From Prescottella agglutinans (lineage in GTDB: Bacteria; Actinomycetota; Actinomycetes; Mycobacteriales; Mycobacteriaceae): a DNA stretch of 64,000 nt. A model generated the notes under the pieces. That model saw only the letters and a program-made list of their open reading frames with translations, was not told the origin of the DNA and did not search any database. Below, in pieces: positions 20,101 to 28,460 of this stretch. The stretch lies in assembly GCF_004011865.1 (NCBI RefSeq), contig NZ_RKLP01000009.1:124001-188000 (forward strand), given 5' to 3'. The position numbers and the translations under genes are program-made. Every line of letters starts with the position of its first letter. Position 1 is the stretch's first letter.

Positions 20101-23100
20101 TCGAGATCGAACCGGCGAACTTCTACCGGACCATGTACCGGTCCGGCCGCATCCGGCGCATCGTAAGCGAGGAGCACACGGGCCTGCTCGACCGCGAGGA
20201 GCGTGAGGAAGTCGAGGCACGCTTCAAGATGGGCGGTTCGCCCGTCGACCCGAACATCCTCGCCTGCACGCCCACCCTCGAACTCGGTATCGACATCGGT
20301 GATTTGAGTACGGTCGCGCTCGCGTCGTTGCCGCGGTCCACCGCGAACTACCTCCAGCGGATCGGTCGCGCCGGACGATCCACCGGCAACGCGTTCGTCC
20401 TCGCCGCCGTCCCGAGCTCGCCGCGGGACCTCTACTACTTCGCGGAACCGACCCACCTGCTGGCCGGTGAGGTGCTGCCGCCCGGCGCCTACCTCAACGC
20501 CACCGAGCTGCTGCACCGCCAGTTCTTCGCCTTCGCGCTCGACCGCCTCGCCGCCGGCGGGCTCGGCACCCTCCCGGCGATGCCGTCGAAACTCGGCGGT
20601 GCACTCGGCGGGGGCATGGACGACGGCGCGTGGCTCCGATCCGTGGTCGACGCGGTCACCGCGGACGCGGACGCGCTGAGCACCGATTTCCTCGTGCTGT
20701 TCGGGAACAACCTTGTTTCCGAGGCGCAGCAGGCGGTGCGGGCATTCGCTGAGGCCGGCCTGCGGGACGAAGCCGCGCGGGTGGCGCTGGCCTGGCAGAC
20801 CGAGACCGACGAGATCCGGAAGCGGCTCAACGAACTCGCCCAGACCGTCGCCGAACTCGACAGGCACGGCCACCTCGACGACCAACAGAAGGACGACCGC
20901 AAGCGCTGCATGGGGGAGTCGCGGGCGCTCGGTGACCAACTGCGCGAGCGCGGCCGCCAGGAGACCCTGACCGGGCTGAGCGGCGTCGGTCTGCTTCCCA
21001 ATTACAACCTCCTCGACGACGCGACCACCCTGGACGTGCACCTGTGGTGGACTGCGAACGAGGGGAGCCAGTCGCCCGAACCGCAGGCCCTCGACCTCAC
21101 GTACGAGCGCAGCAGCAGCACCGCGCTCACCGAACTCGCGCCGGGCGCGTACTTCTACGCCAACGGCAAACGCGTCCAGGTCGACGCCGTCGACGCCGGC
21201 CCGCTTTCCCAGCCGCTGTGGTCCCGGACCCGGCTCTGCCCGTCCTGCGGGTGGGGCACCACCAACGCGGATGCGCCGTTGACCGCCTGCCCCCGCTGTC
21301 ACAGCGGCGCGGTCACCGACTCCGGTGCCGTCCACAAGGTGCTTCCGCTGCAGAAGGTCTCGGCGGTGCACCGGCTCGACGACGTACTCATCGACGACGA
21401 CGCGGACGACCGCACCCGCACGTTCTTCACGAAGGTCACGGGCGTCGACATCGACCCCGCCGACATCGTCGACGCATGGAAGCTGAAGGCGACGGTGTTC
21501 GGGGCGGAGTACGCGCGCTCCGCGGTCATCCGCTCGCTCAACGTCGGGCTCGGCGACGCCCCGGGCAGCGAGGCGATCATCGCGGGGGAGACGGTGGCCG
21601 CCGCCGGGTTCACCACCTGCTCGCACTGCGGTGTCGTCGCCACACGGCCGACGGAGAAGGACCGTACCCGGCATCGGGGCTACTGCGCCACCCGCCGCGG
21701 CACCGCCGAGAAGTGGGAGCGCCTGCTGCTCTCCCACGAGCTGCGCACCCAGGCCGTCCGGTTGCTGCTGCCAGTGTCGCTGCTGCACTTCGAGACGACG
21801 ATGACGTCGTTCAAGGGTGCGTTGCTGCTGGGGCTGCGCCGCGACTTCGGCGGCGACCCGCAGCATCTCGCCGTCGTCGCGTCCAGCATGAGCGACGGCT
21901 CCGGATCGGTGCGCCGGTTCCTGGTCCTTCACGACACCGTCCCCGGCGGTACCGGATACCTCGATCGGTTCGGTCAGCCCGACCGGTTGCGCGGCATCCT
22001 CACCCTCGCCCGCGACGTGCTCGCCACCTGCCCGTGCCGACTCGAGGGACGCGCGGCGTGCCACCGATGCCTCTACGGCGTCCTGTCCTCCCGCGAAATT
22101 CCCCACGCCTCCCGCGAGTCCGCGCTCAGGTTGCTGGACGAGTTCCTCGGTGGCTGGGAGGTGGAGACCATCCCGACGGTCAGCACCGTCGACATCGCGA
22201 AGGTGCAGCTGAGCGAGCTCGAGCTGCAGTTCCGGGAGGCGATCAAGGATCACATCGCGAGCCGGGACGGATGGTCCGTGGAGGCCGCCGTCGGGTCGAA
22301 GGGGGAGGAACTCGACCTTCGGCTCGCGAACCCCAACGGCGAGCCGCGCCGTTGGCGGATGCGTCCCTTGGTGGACCTCAAGGCCGGCTCGATCACCACA
22401 CAGCCCGACTTCCTGTTCACGCGCAGTGATGCACAGGGATGCGATGTCGCGGTCTACCTCGACGGCCAGAAGTACCACGCCAGTGTCGAGCACAACATCA
22501 CCGACGACGACGCCCGGAAGCGGGATGCGTTGCGCCGGGACGGTCGCCGCGTGTGGTCGATCGCCTGGGACGACGTCCAGTCGTTCGTGTCGAAGTCGCT
22601 CAAGGCGGCGGTGCCTGATCTGCTTCACCAGCAGATGCAGAACACCGCGAGCGCCGGTATCGACGACCCGCGCTTGAAGACATTGTGGGGCAATCCCATC
22701 GACTTCCTCATCGAGTATCTGGCCGATCCCGATGCCGACGTGTGGGGCGCCGGTGCGAACGGGACCGTGCTCGCCATCGTCAACCCGGGCAAGCACGGAT
22801 CCGAGGCGCCGATCATGCTCGCGCCCGGCTCGCTCGTGGCCGGCCTGAACTCCTTCCTGGCCGGGCAGACGCCAGCGTCCGATCCCACCGGGTCGGTGAT
22901 GGTGGTGCCACGTACCGGCCTGAGCGGTCTGCCGCTCGTGATCGTCGCCGACCCGAACGATCATGTGTCGACCCTCGGTGTGCTGTGCGTCCTCGACGAC
23001 CGCCCATCCGAGGTCGGCGGCCCGTCACACGTCGCGCACTGGCGTGACTGGCTGCGGTGGTCGAATGTCCTGCAGTTCCTCACTCGCCCCCGATTCGGGC

Positions 23101-23525
23101 TCGACCTACCGATGCGCATGGTCGAGATATGGACACGGCGTTCGGACGACCCGTTCGCCGGCACGATGATCCCGTTGGCGGGCTCGCTGCCCGGCAAGGC
23201 GGAGGATGCAGCGATCGAGCTGACCCCCGAGTGGTCGCTCGTGCGCGACTACACCGACCCCGTTCTCGCGCAGCTCATCGCGATCATGGCGCGGGAGGGC
23301 GTCGACGCGCCCGAGGCGGGCGCCGAGGTCGGACCCGACGAGTCCGTCTGGCAGGTCGAGCTGGCGTGGCCGGACACGAAGGTCGCGGTCGTCGTCGACA
23401 TCGATGCCGACCGTGACGAGTGGCTCGAGAAGCACGGGTGGACGGTGGCCTCCGCGGAGGGAGCGTTCGAGCCGGATACTCTTGCACGCGAGATCGAGGA
23501 TGCGGTGAAGGGGAGTACGCAGTGA
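17172..23525 (+). CDS. Giant SF2 helicase with DUF1998 and C-terminal Vsr-like nuclease fold
   Basis: This 2117-residue protein resembles the MrfA/YprA family but is far longer. Walker A GTGSGKT ends at 115, motif II is DEFH at 237-240, and motif VI is QRIGRAGR at 1062-1069. At least five CxxC zinc knuckles are scattered between about 500 and 1640. A DUF1998 region lies near 1520-1640, with DTVPGGTGY and a CPC...CHRCLYG cluster. Near the end, PDF (D1746) and YLDGQKYH (D1764, K1767, H1769), then ...RRDGRRVWSIAWDD, match the Vsr-like endonuclease fold. I infer a DNA translocase tied to a nuclease, possibly a one-chain counterpart of DrmA plus DrmB. It starts inside the methylase gene (8-base overlap) and ends in a GTGA overlap. 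About 400 residues after the nuclease match nothing I know. Confidence 0.82.
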   Translation: MGDIAAPTFPSLLAEETKDSITEYLSTTFALADPNAGSALSEFLRHPETGIFRGPYLKVRTPYQQVPGKWTSPLEWMPKGFRPFRHQATAFERLSTRSGAAQPTIVTTGTGSGKTESFLVPLLDHARRAAARGEEGIKAIILYPMNALVTDQARRLANYLHDDPQLSEVTAGVYIGGQGRRRTPTRNQLVDNRDELRKNPPDILLTNYKMLDLLLLRAGDNPLWDNAASTLQYLVLDEFHTYDGAQGTDVAMLIRRLGARIGVSEAGRPLGRVTPVATSATLGGGSRSSELRDFAETIFGTEFSPESLVAETSLTAADVVPHVDFGLDIPAVDVILEAPTPDAAVEGSWEPLARAVLEPATEPGVHAADIDYADPVEIGDALRTHFLTRAVIDALSGEPLTPAEAVTRITQAGVLPWGVHNASRPAEVQQALLKFLALLSVARVRDDHGSLRPLLNVQVQLWVRELTRMLRQVSQDPGFDWWHDGPPADGTHLPAVHCRVCGHSGWMTSTTELGDSFAHEPQAIWRDSARLADRRKTRTLLLADAADQGVTLIDADTLEVASTPNENTIAVHCTPDEEQAVEQTCPACGARNAIRFLGSSVATLLSVGLTSEFGSPLLADGEKKTLVFTDSVQDAAHRAAFIEGRAFQFNFRSALLAATSGERTTLQAAAERLFSDTPTAQLYSITPPDFVRRTGVEGAWLDHDSEGWLRDLLDVRIAFQAHLETGLNARMGRTLELTGAVAVDIDIDLDHFASLARDIHQNLPQLSLTLSRGPAEQLSLDVPDDRAKQLAIDIDAYAGPRYDIWILGLVEQLRTTGGIHHRWLARYIRDEGKRWSIWGGSAEGMPKFPAGRPAPGFLTTGAAGDTDFIALGPRGESRLTDWTRRCLGVTASEARALLADVVDVLAGEDGPLERRAGEKGSKVYGLTADRIILDPTGIARLQCPVCHHVQPTTSNRTALWDGAPCPRMRCPGTLAPVEIEPANFYRTMYRSGRIRRIVSEEHTGLLDREEREEVEARFKMGGSPVDPNILACTPTLELGIDIGDLSTVALASLPRSTANYLQRIGRAGRSTGNAFVLAAVPSSPRDLYYFAEPTHLLAGEVLPPGAYLNATELLHRQFFAFALDRLAAGGLGTLPAMPSKLGGALGGGMDDGAWLRSVVDAVTADADALSTDFLVLFGNNLVSEAQQAVRAFAEAGLRDEAARVALAWQTETDEIRKRLNELAQTVAELDRHGHLDDQQKDDRKRCMGESRALGDQLRERGRQETLTGLSGVGLLPNYNLLDDATTLDVHLWWTANEGSQSPEPQALDLTYERSSSTALTELAPGAYFYANGKRVQVDAVDAGPLSQPLWSRTRLCPSCGWGTTNADAPLTACPRCHSGAVTDSGAVHKVLPLQKVSAVHRLDDVLIDDDADDRTRTFFTKVTGVDIDPADIVDAWKLKATVFGAEYARSAVIRSLNVGLGDAPGSEAIIAGETVAAAGFTTCSHCGVVATRPTEKDRTRHRGYCATRRGTAEKWERLLLSHELRTQAVRLLLPVSLLHFETTMTSFKGALLLGLRRDFGGDPQHLAVVASSMSDGSGSVRRFLVLHDTVPGGTGYLDRFGQPDRLRGILTLARDVLATCPCRLEGRAACHRCLYGVLSSREIPHASRESALRLLDEFLGGWEVETIPTVSTVDIAKVQLSELELQFREAIKDHIASRDGWSVEAAVGSKGEELDLRLANPNGEPRRWRMRPLVDLKAGSITTQPDFLFTRSDAQGCDVAVYLDGQKYHASVEHNITDDDARKRDALRRDGRRVWSIAWDDVQSFVSKSLKAAVPDLLHQQMQNTASAGIDDPRLKTLWGNPIDFLIEYLADPDADVWGAGANGTVLAIVNPGKHGSEAPIMLAPGSLVAGLNSFLAGQTPASDPTGSVMVVPRTGLSGLPLVIVADPNDHVSTLGVLCVLDDRPSEVGGPSHVAHWRDWLRWSNVLQFLTRPRFGLDLPMRMVEIWTRRSDDPFAGTMIPLAGSLPGKAEDAAIELTPEWSLVRDYTDPVLAQLIAIMAREGVDAPEAGAEVGPDESVWQVELAWPDTKVAVVVDIDADRDEWLEKHGWTVASAEGAFEPDTLAREIEDAVKGSTQ

Positions 23526-25711
23526 AGGCCGAAGTGCGGATGCACGACCTGTTCGACAGCTCGTACGACCGACTCGAGGGCAGCGTTAAGCAGCGCGTCG
23601 TGGACTTCATTATGAAGATCCAGCGGGACCCCGAGGCGCCCGGACTCGACTTCAAGATCCCGAAGCTGGCGCAGAACAACCGGGTGCGCACGGCACGCGT
23701 GACGGACCACTATCGCGCCGTGCTGGTCGCGGCGGGCGAGGACGACGGCACCAGCATCCTGTACCTCGTGGCGGTCAAGAAGCACGACGCCGCCTACGAC
23801 TACGCGAGCAAGCTCACTCTCCAGGTCAACGCCAAGACCGGTGCCGCCGAACTCTTCGACGCCATCGCGCTCGAGGAGGCGGTCGACAAGGCCCGCAATG
23901 CGGAGGCCGCCGAGCCGACCGCGAAGCCGATCATGCCGGCGAAGGTCAGGCAGAAGGACCTAGAGCGGTTCGGTGTCGATCCCGAGATCGCCGAGCAGCT
24001 CAAGAAGATCGCCGACGACGACGATCTGATGGCGATCGTCGGCGCACTCCCGTCCTCTCAGGGCAATGCTGTCCTCGACCTCGCCTACGGCAAGAGTCCC
24101 GACGAGGTGTGGGCCGACCTGGTGATCGAGGATCCGGGCGAGGTCGACGTCGACGACATCGAGGCGGCGCTGCAGCGCCCGCTGTCGCGACTCAGCTTCA
24201 CCACTTACGAGGGTGAGAACGAGGAAGAGCTCCGCGCCGTCCTCGAGGGTGACTTCGCGAAGTGGCGGGTGTGGCTGCATCCGTTGCAGCGCAAGCTCGC
24301 CCAACACTCAGGCTGGAACGGGCCGTTCCGCGTGACCGGTGGTGCGGGCACCGGAAAGACGGTGACCGCGATCCACCGGGCACGTCACCTGGCCCGCCGG
24401 CTCGACGCGGACTCGTCCACGCAGAAGGTGCTGTTCACGACCTTCACCAAGAACCTGTCCCGCGCGATCGAGTCTCAGCTGAAGCAGCTGGCGGGACCGA
24501 AGATCGTCGAGCGGGTCGACGTCGTCAACATCGACTCGTTGGCCCGGCGCGTGGTCACCGCGTCGGACGCGCGCCGCAAGGCCGTCAGTTCCGTCAAGTT
24601 CGTTGCGGCCGACGCCGACGAGGTGCGCGATCTCTGGTCGAGCGCCGCGTTGGTCGCGGTCGGCCAGTGGGACACGGCATTCCTCGCTGACGAGTGGTCG
24701 CAGGTGGTTCTCGGCAACGCGATCGTGGACGAGGCTGGCTACCTCCGTGTCACCCGCAGCGGCCGCAGCCAGCGCCTCACCCGGCCGCAGCGTGCGGATG
24801 TGTGGCAGGTGATCGAGCAGTTCGAACGCCTGATGCGGTCGCAGGGACTGATGACCTTCACCCAGCTCGCCTCACAGGCGGCCGCGATGCTGGTCGCCGA
24901 CCCGTCGCTGCGTGATCAGCTCGGATACCGGCACGCGGTGATCGACGAGGCTCAGGATCTGCATCCTGCGCACTGGAAGCTGTTGCGCGCCCTCATCGCG
25001 CCCGGGACGGACGATCTCTTCATCGTCGGCGACGCGCACCAGCGGATCTACGGTCGCCCCACCCCGTTGTCCCGCTACGGGATCGAGACGCGCGGCCGCT
25101 CCCGGAGGCTCACTGTCAATTACCGGACCTCCAGGGAGATCCTGCAGTGGTGCCTGCAGGTCGTCGATCCCGACGTCGACGACCTCGACCTCTCGGCCGA
25201 CACTCTCGCCGGCGCGCGATCCGTCTTCGGCGGCCCCGATCCCGAAGCGCGCGAGTTCAAGTCGATCGCCGACGAGGACAAGGGACTTGCCGAGCAGATC
25301 AGCACCTGGATCGGTGAGGGCATCGGCGCCTCGGACATCGCTGTCTTCGCGTTCGATCGGAAAGCGGTGAACGACATCGCCGATTCGCTCGGTGACAGTG
25401 GAATCGTCACCGTGGTCGTCACCGATCGGTCGGATGAGGACAAGCTCGGCGACGCCGTCCGCGTGATGACGATGCACCGCGCGAAAGGCCTCGAGTTCCG
25501 TGCCGTTGCGCTCGCTCGCGTCGGCGCCGAGTCCTTCCCTCCGTACTACGTGCAGAAGATGACTGGGCCCGAGCGGGAACAGGAAGAGCGCAAGATCCGC
25601 AACGTCCTGTACGTCGCGGGGTCGAGGGCTCGGGAACGGCTGGCGGTGGTGTGGACGAAGGAGCTGTCCGTGCTCGCCGCGGTGCCTCAGCAGGCCGTCG
25701 AACCAGCCTGA
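23522..25711 (+). CDS. UvrD-like SF1 helicase with N-terminal RelE/ParE-like domain
   Basis: This 729-residue protein joins a small toxin-fold domain to an SF1 helicase. Residues 1-95 look like RelE/ParE (HDLFDSSYDRL, then ...KIPKLAQNNRVRTARVTDHY, then LVAVKKHDAAYDYA). The motor shows Walker A GAGTGKT at 274-280, motif II DEAQD at 475-479, MTMHRAKGLEF from 649 and RNVLYVAGSRAR near the end. I cannot tell from sequence whether the toxin-like part cuts RNA or only binds protein or DNA. The GTG at 23522 overlaps the previous stop as GTGA, which fixes the start and couples translation to the giant helicase. It is the last gene of the plus-strand defence operon; palindromes follow the stop. Confidence 0.85.
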   Translation: MKAEVRMHDLFDSSYDRLEGSVKQRVVDFIMKIQRDPEAPGLDFKIPKLAQNNRVRTARVTDHYRAVLVAAGEDDGTSILYLVAVKKHDAAYDYASKLTLQVNAKTGAAELFDAIALEEAVDKARNAEAAEPTAKPIMPAKVRQKDLERFGVDPEIAEQLKKIADDDDLMAIVGALPSSQGNAVLDLAYGKSPDEVWADLVIEDPGEVDVDDIEAALQRPLSRLSFTTYEGENEEELRAVLEGDFAKWRVWLHPLQRKLAQHSGWNGPFRVTGGAGTGKTVTAIHRARHLARRLDADSSTQKVLFTTFTKNLSRAIESQLKQLAGPKIVERVDVVNIDSLARRVVTASDARRKAVSSVKFVAADADEVRDLWSSAALVAVGQWDTAFLADEWSQVVLGNAIVDEAGYLRVTRSGRSQRLTRPQRADVWQVIEQFERLMRSQGLMTFTQLASQAAAMLVADPSLRDQLGYRHAVIDEAQDLHPAHWKLLRALIAPGTDDLFIVGDAHQRIYGRPTPLSRYGIETRGRSRRLTVNYRTSREILQWCLQVVDPDVDDLDLSADTLAGARSVFGGPDPEAREFKSIADEDKGLAEQISTWIGEGIGASDIAVFAFDRKAVNDIADSLGDSGIVTVVVTDRSDEDKLGDAVRVMTMHRAKGLEFRAVALARVGAESFPPYYVQKMTGPEREQEERKIRNVLYVAGSRARERLAVVWTKELSVLAAVPQQAVEPA

Positions 25712-25733
25712 TCGCTACTTAATTGACTGATGC

Positions 25734-25767
25734 GCGGGCCCGCCTGAGCACTCCCGATCGGGAGTGC
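25734..25767. terminator. Palindromic bidirectional terminator candidate between convergent defence blocks
   Basis: The 107-base gap between the two convergent operons holds two perfect palindromes: GCGGGCCCGC at 25734-25743 and the 20-base GCACTCCCGATCGGGAGTGC at 25748-25767. The longer one can form a hairpin read from either strand. Its position after both terminal genes fits a shared terminator. No long T-tract follows on either strand. Confidence 0.55.
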
Positions 25768-25817
25768 CCAGGCCGCTGAACATCGCCGCCCCGGCCCTAC
25801 ACTTTGGCTTTGAACCG

Positions 25818-26456
25818 TCATGGCTGCGAGTTTCCCGCAGATGGCTGCTGCCTGGCCTTGAACTGGTCGAACCTCGCCCGTAGGACGTACAAGTGGTCGA
25901 CAAGGGCTTCAGCGAAGTCAAGAGCATCCTCGGCGTCTTGCGCTGTCACATCCTTTCCGAAATGTGCTCCAGCGTTGCCTGTTATGCGGAGAAGGTTTGC
26001 CCATTCAGCCAGGACTCCGTCGATCTTGCCCTGTTCCTTCATTTCCGCGAGGTTAGCTGCCAAGGTCTTTTTCGTCGCGCCCTGATCTAGGCAAGTTCCC
26101 TCCAGCGTCCGGCGCACCATGACCACGGTTGCGCGGTAAGCCTTTGCATCGAAGCACCTTCGGGCTTCTGTGAACTCGGCTTGTATGTCTCGCGGAACGA
26201 CGATGCTGAATCGACGCGGGGACGGGTAGTAAATCCCAGGAGGGTCGGCATCGTAGCCGGCCCCGAAGTCTTCACGCACCTGGACAATCGGTGCTGCACA
26301 GGTGTCATGGTCGCACTGCAGGAACACGAACTCGGCTGGTGGACCATCTTCTGGGATGTAATGCTCGATCCGCCCGTGGATGTCACTCTTGGTTGGTTCT
26401 CCACACACTGGGCAGAGGAAAGCTCTGGCTTGTCCGGGCTTGCCGTTCGTACTCAT
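25818..26456 (-). CDS. DUF4145 protein with N-terminal zinc ribbon
   Basis: The 212-residue protein has an N-terminal zinc-ribbon-like part (CPVC, then CDHDTC) and a C-terminal helical DUF4145 domain. The conserved DUF4145 segments are visible: ARRCFDAKAYRATVVMVRRTLE, split here by residues typical of the family, and LLRITGNAGAHFG. DUF4145 domains are often found beside or fused to restriction enzymes, and I recall them being grouped with HEPN-like helical folds. The R...N...H arrangement would fit that, but I do not claim RNase activity. The gene is lower in GC than its surroundings. It is last in the minus-strand defence block, 155 bases after the preceding stop, so it may have its own promoter. 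Confidence 0.75.
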   Translation of the reverse strand: MSTNGKPGQARAFLCPVCGEPTKSDIHGRIEHYIPEDGPPAEFVFLQCDHDTCAAPIVQVREDFGAGYDADPPGIYYPSPRRFSIVVPRDIQAEFTEARRCFDAKAYRATVVMVRRTLEGTCLDQGATKKTLAANLAEMKEQGKIDGVLAEWANLLRITGNAGAHFGKDVTAQDAEDALDFAEALVDHLYVLRARFDQFKARQQPSAGNSQP

Positions 26457-26611
26457 TGGTCAGTTCCTATTCAGAGGTGTTGAATGGGTTTGGCGGACAC
26501 GCGCGAGTCGTAGTTGTGAGATCGGCCTAGGCGCGGGCGACCCGGCGGTTGTGGGTCGTGACGACTGTCGCTAGGTAAGCGTCAGTAAACTGATGCTCGT
26601 GACTGAGCAAG

Positions 26612-27508
26612 CTAGACAACGGATTTTTGCTTAGCTTCATCCTCATGACTAGCCGCCGCTCTGCGTCGGGCAGATCGTGTGTCTAGCCGTTCGGCCGCCG
26701 CGTGCGCATACTCCCACCCGCGCTCAGCAAGGACTCGCGCACCGGCTAATGACAAGAGAGATGTGTCTGCACATGGCGGGCCAACCGGTAGTTCGTGCCA
26801 GTCGACCGGCGACGTCGCGCCGCCGCGGACCCACGTCTGCAGGTTGCGAAAATCGTCGCGCTGGAAGTTCGTCCGCACCTCCGGTGGCGAGCCGGCTGTG
26901 ACGAGGTTGAGCACGCGAGCAAGGTCGTTGACGTCGTCGGCCGATAGCGCCGTCTCTCCGTCCTCAGGCGAGATCACGTCGACGAGGGCAAGTGCGAGCG
27001 AACGACACCGGACCAGCGGGCGATGGAGATAGCTGTTCGGCAGGTCCTGGCGGATGAACGCGCGTACGACGGGGCCGTAGTCGGCGCCGTTACGGAACAA
27101 CTCGGCGCCCCACCACAGTCGTGCGAACGCCTGCTTGTGAATCTCTCCGCGCCAACGGTTCTCGACGATTCCCTTGCGACCTTCCCAGCGCCACTCGACG
27201 TACCAGTGGAATCGAACCGCCAGCCACGCCCACACGTCGGGATCGGAGGCTTCCGCCCGCGTCAGGCGCAGGGCGTAGTGGAGTCGCGGCGCCAACCATC
27301 CGTCACTGGTCGACGGATCACGCCACGTGTCGAGACGCGCAGAGAACTCCTCCATGAGGCCTGCGAGGACATCGATTCCGATCGCCGCTCCGCCGCGCCG
27401 GGTGACGTTCTCGGAATCGCTGAGCCACGCGTTGTCCGCGATGAGCTGCGATCGGGTAGCAGGGTCGAGGCGGCGGACGTAGCGCCGCAAGGTTTCGTGG
27501 TCAGCCAC
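26612..27508 (-). CDS. Uncharacterised protein, possibly DUF6339-like
   Basis: This 298-residue protein has no motif I can tie to a reaction. It is rich in Trp and Arg (WLAVRFHWYVEWRWEG near the middle), has no membrane segment, and ends in a charged tail. From memory it resembles the actinobacterial DUF6339 family, but I hold this loosely. The GTG at 27508 follows GAGGAG and overlaps the upstream gene by eight bases, so its translation is coupled to that gene and, through it, to the GHKL ATPase. The three genes are probably one functional unit. A 155-base gap separates it from the DUF4145 gene. Confidence 0.7.
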   Translation of the reverse strand: MADHETLRRYVRRLDPATRSQLIADNAWLSDSENVTRRGGAAIGIDVLAGLMEEFSARLDTWRDPSTSDGWLAPRLHYALRLTRAEASDPDVWAWLAVRFHWYVEWRWEGRKGIVENRWRGEIHKQAFARLWWGAELFRNGADYGPVVRAFIRQDLPNSYLHRPLVRCRSLALALVDVISPEDGETALSADDVNDLARVLNLVTAGSPPEVRTNFQRDDFRNLQTWVRGGATSPVDWHELPVGPPCADTSLLSLAGARVLAERGWEYAHAAAERLDTRSARRRAAASHEDEAKQKSVV

Positions 27509-28460
27509 GGCGGATCTCCTCGGTCACCATCGCCAGTGTGTTCGGTACACCCGCAAGGACGTCGATCGCGACGTCGATGTGGGTCCACAACTCCGCGGAT
27601 TCGGCACGCTTGCCGTGTGAGTCGTGTAGGCGTTGGTACAGTTCGTCGACGGATGCGAAGTGGGGGATCGTATCGGCGACCGCCTCACACACCTGACGGA
27701 ACAGCGGGTCGGAGGGCGGCGACGGCTCGTCGTCCTCGCTCGCGATCTCCACTGCCGCGGCACGGAACATCGTCGCCAGGGTGTACCTCGCGATCTGCGA
27801 ACCGAGAAGCTCCCGGGTCCGCCGGCGCTCCAGTTTCGCCGTCTCCGACGACAGCAGATCCTGGAACCCCGGAATCGCACTGTTCAGCAGCAGCATTGGC
27901 CGCGTGCCGGACAGATCCAGCACCGCCGGAGCGTCGGGGCTCTGTCGTGCGACCAGCGGAGAGTCCGACGCACCGAAGTCGATCCACGATTGGGAGATGG
28001 GTGGCTGTCCCGGCTTGACGGGCGCGGCCCCCGGTTCGACGACGATCGTCCAAGGGATCGAGCGTCCCACGACCCGGGGAGTGCCGCCGTGGTCCGACGC
28101 GACCTCGGCGACGAGCGTCGCGGTGCCCGCCAGGTCGTCGCGGGAGATGTCGACGGTTCCGCGTAGCTCGTTCGGCCTTGCGCCGCTCGGGGCGAGCGGG
28201 AACGGTATCCGGACGCTGGTGGAACTGCACGACAGCAGGGCGTAGCCGCTCAGCTCGGCGTCGAGTCCGGTGGGGCGTTTCTCGTCGGTCCGTGCGGTGA
28301 GTGTGAAGGACAGCGTCGACCAGTCGCCCACGTCCGCGAGGCTCATCCGGAACGTTTCGGTGTCGACCGACGGCAGGGTGCCGGGCAGGTCGGACTCGAC
28401 TTCGGTGATCTCGCACAACCATTCGCCGGCGAAGGTCGGCCACGGGTAGCGCACGCTCAT
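27501..28460 (-). CDS. Uncharacterised protein of the GHKL cassette
   Basis: I do not recognise this 319-residue protein. The N-terminal half looks beta-rich (short alternating segments, many Ser/Thr/Val), and the C-terminal half is predicted helical and acidic, so two domains are likely. No zinc, nucleotide-binding or nuclease motif is visible. The ATG at 28460 overlaps the stop of the GHKL ATPase as ATGA, and its own stop overlaps the next gene by eight bases. This three-gene coupling suggests a complex with fixed proportions. A longer reading frame running upstream to 28655 is only an artefact of overlap with the ATPase gene. Confidence 0.7.
   Translation of the reverse strand: MSVRYPWPTFAGEWLCEITEVESDLPGTLPSVDTETFRMSLADVGDWSTLSFTLTARTDEKRPTGLDAELSGYALLSCSSTSVRIPFPLAPSGARPNELRGTVDISRDDLAGTATLVAEVASDHGGTPRVVGRSIPWTIVVEPGAAPVKPGQPPISQSWIDFGASDSPLVARQSPDAPAVLDLSGTRPMLLLNSAIPGFQDLLSSETAKLERRRTRELLGSQIARYTLATMFRAAAVEIASEDDEPSPPSDPLFRQVCEAVADTIPHFASVDELYQRLHDSHGKRAESAELWTHIDVAIDVLAGVPNTLAMVTEEIRRG

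Noticed and set aside
19800-22964. 1054-residue minus-strand open frame
   Set aside because: It is a shadow of the giant helicase, with low-complexity Gly/Arg/Val composition, no motifs and no ribosome-binding site.
25712-25817. CRISPR array or att site at the convergent junction
   Set aside because: There are only two different short palindromes, no repeated spacers, no direct repeat with the island edges, and no integrase gene nearby.
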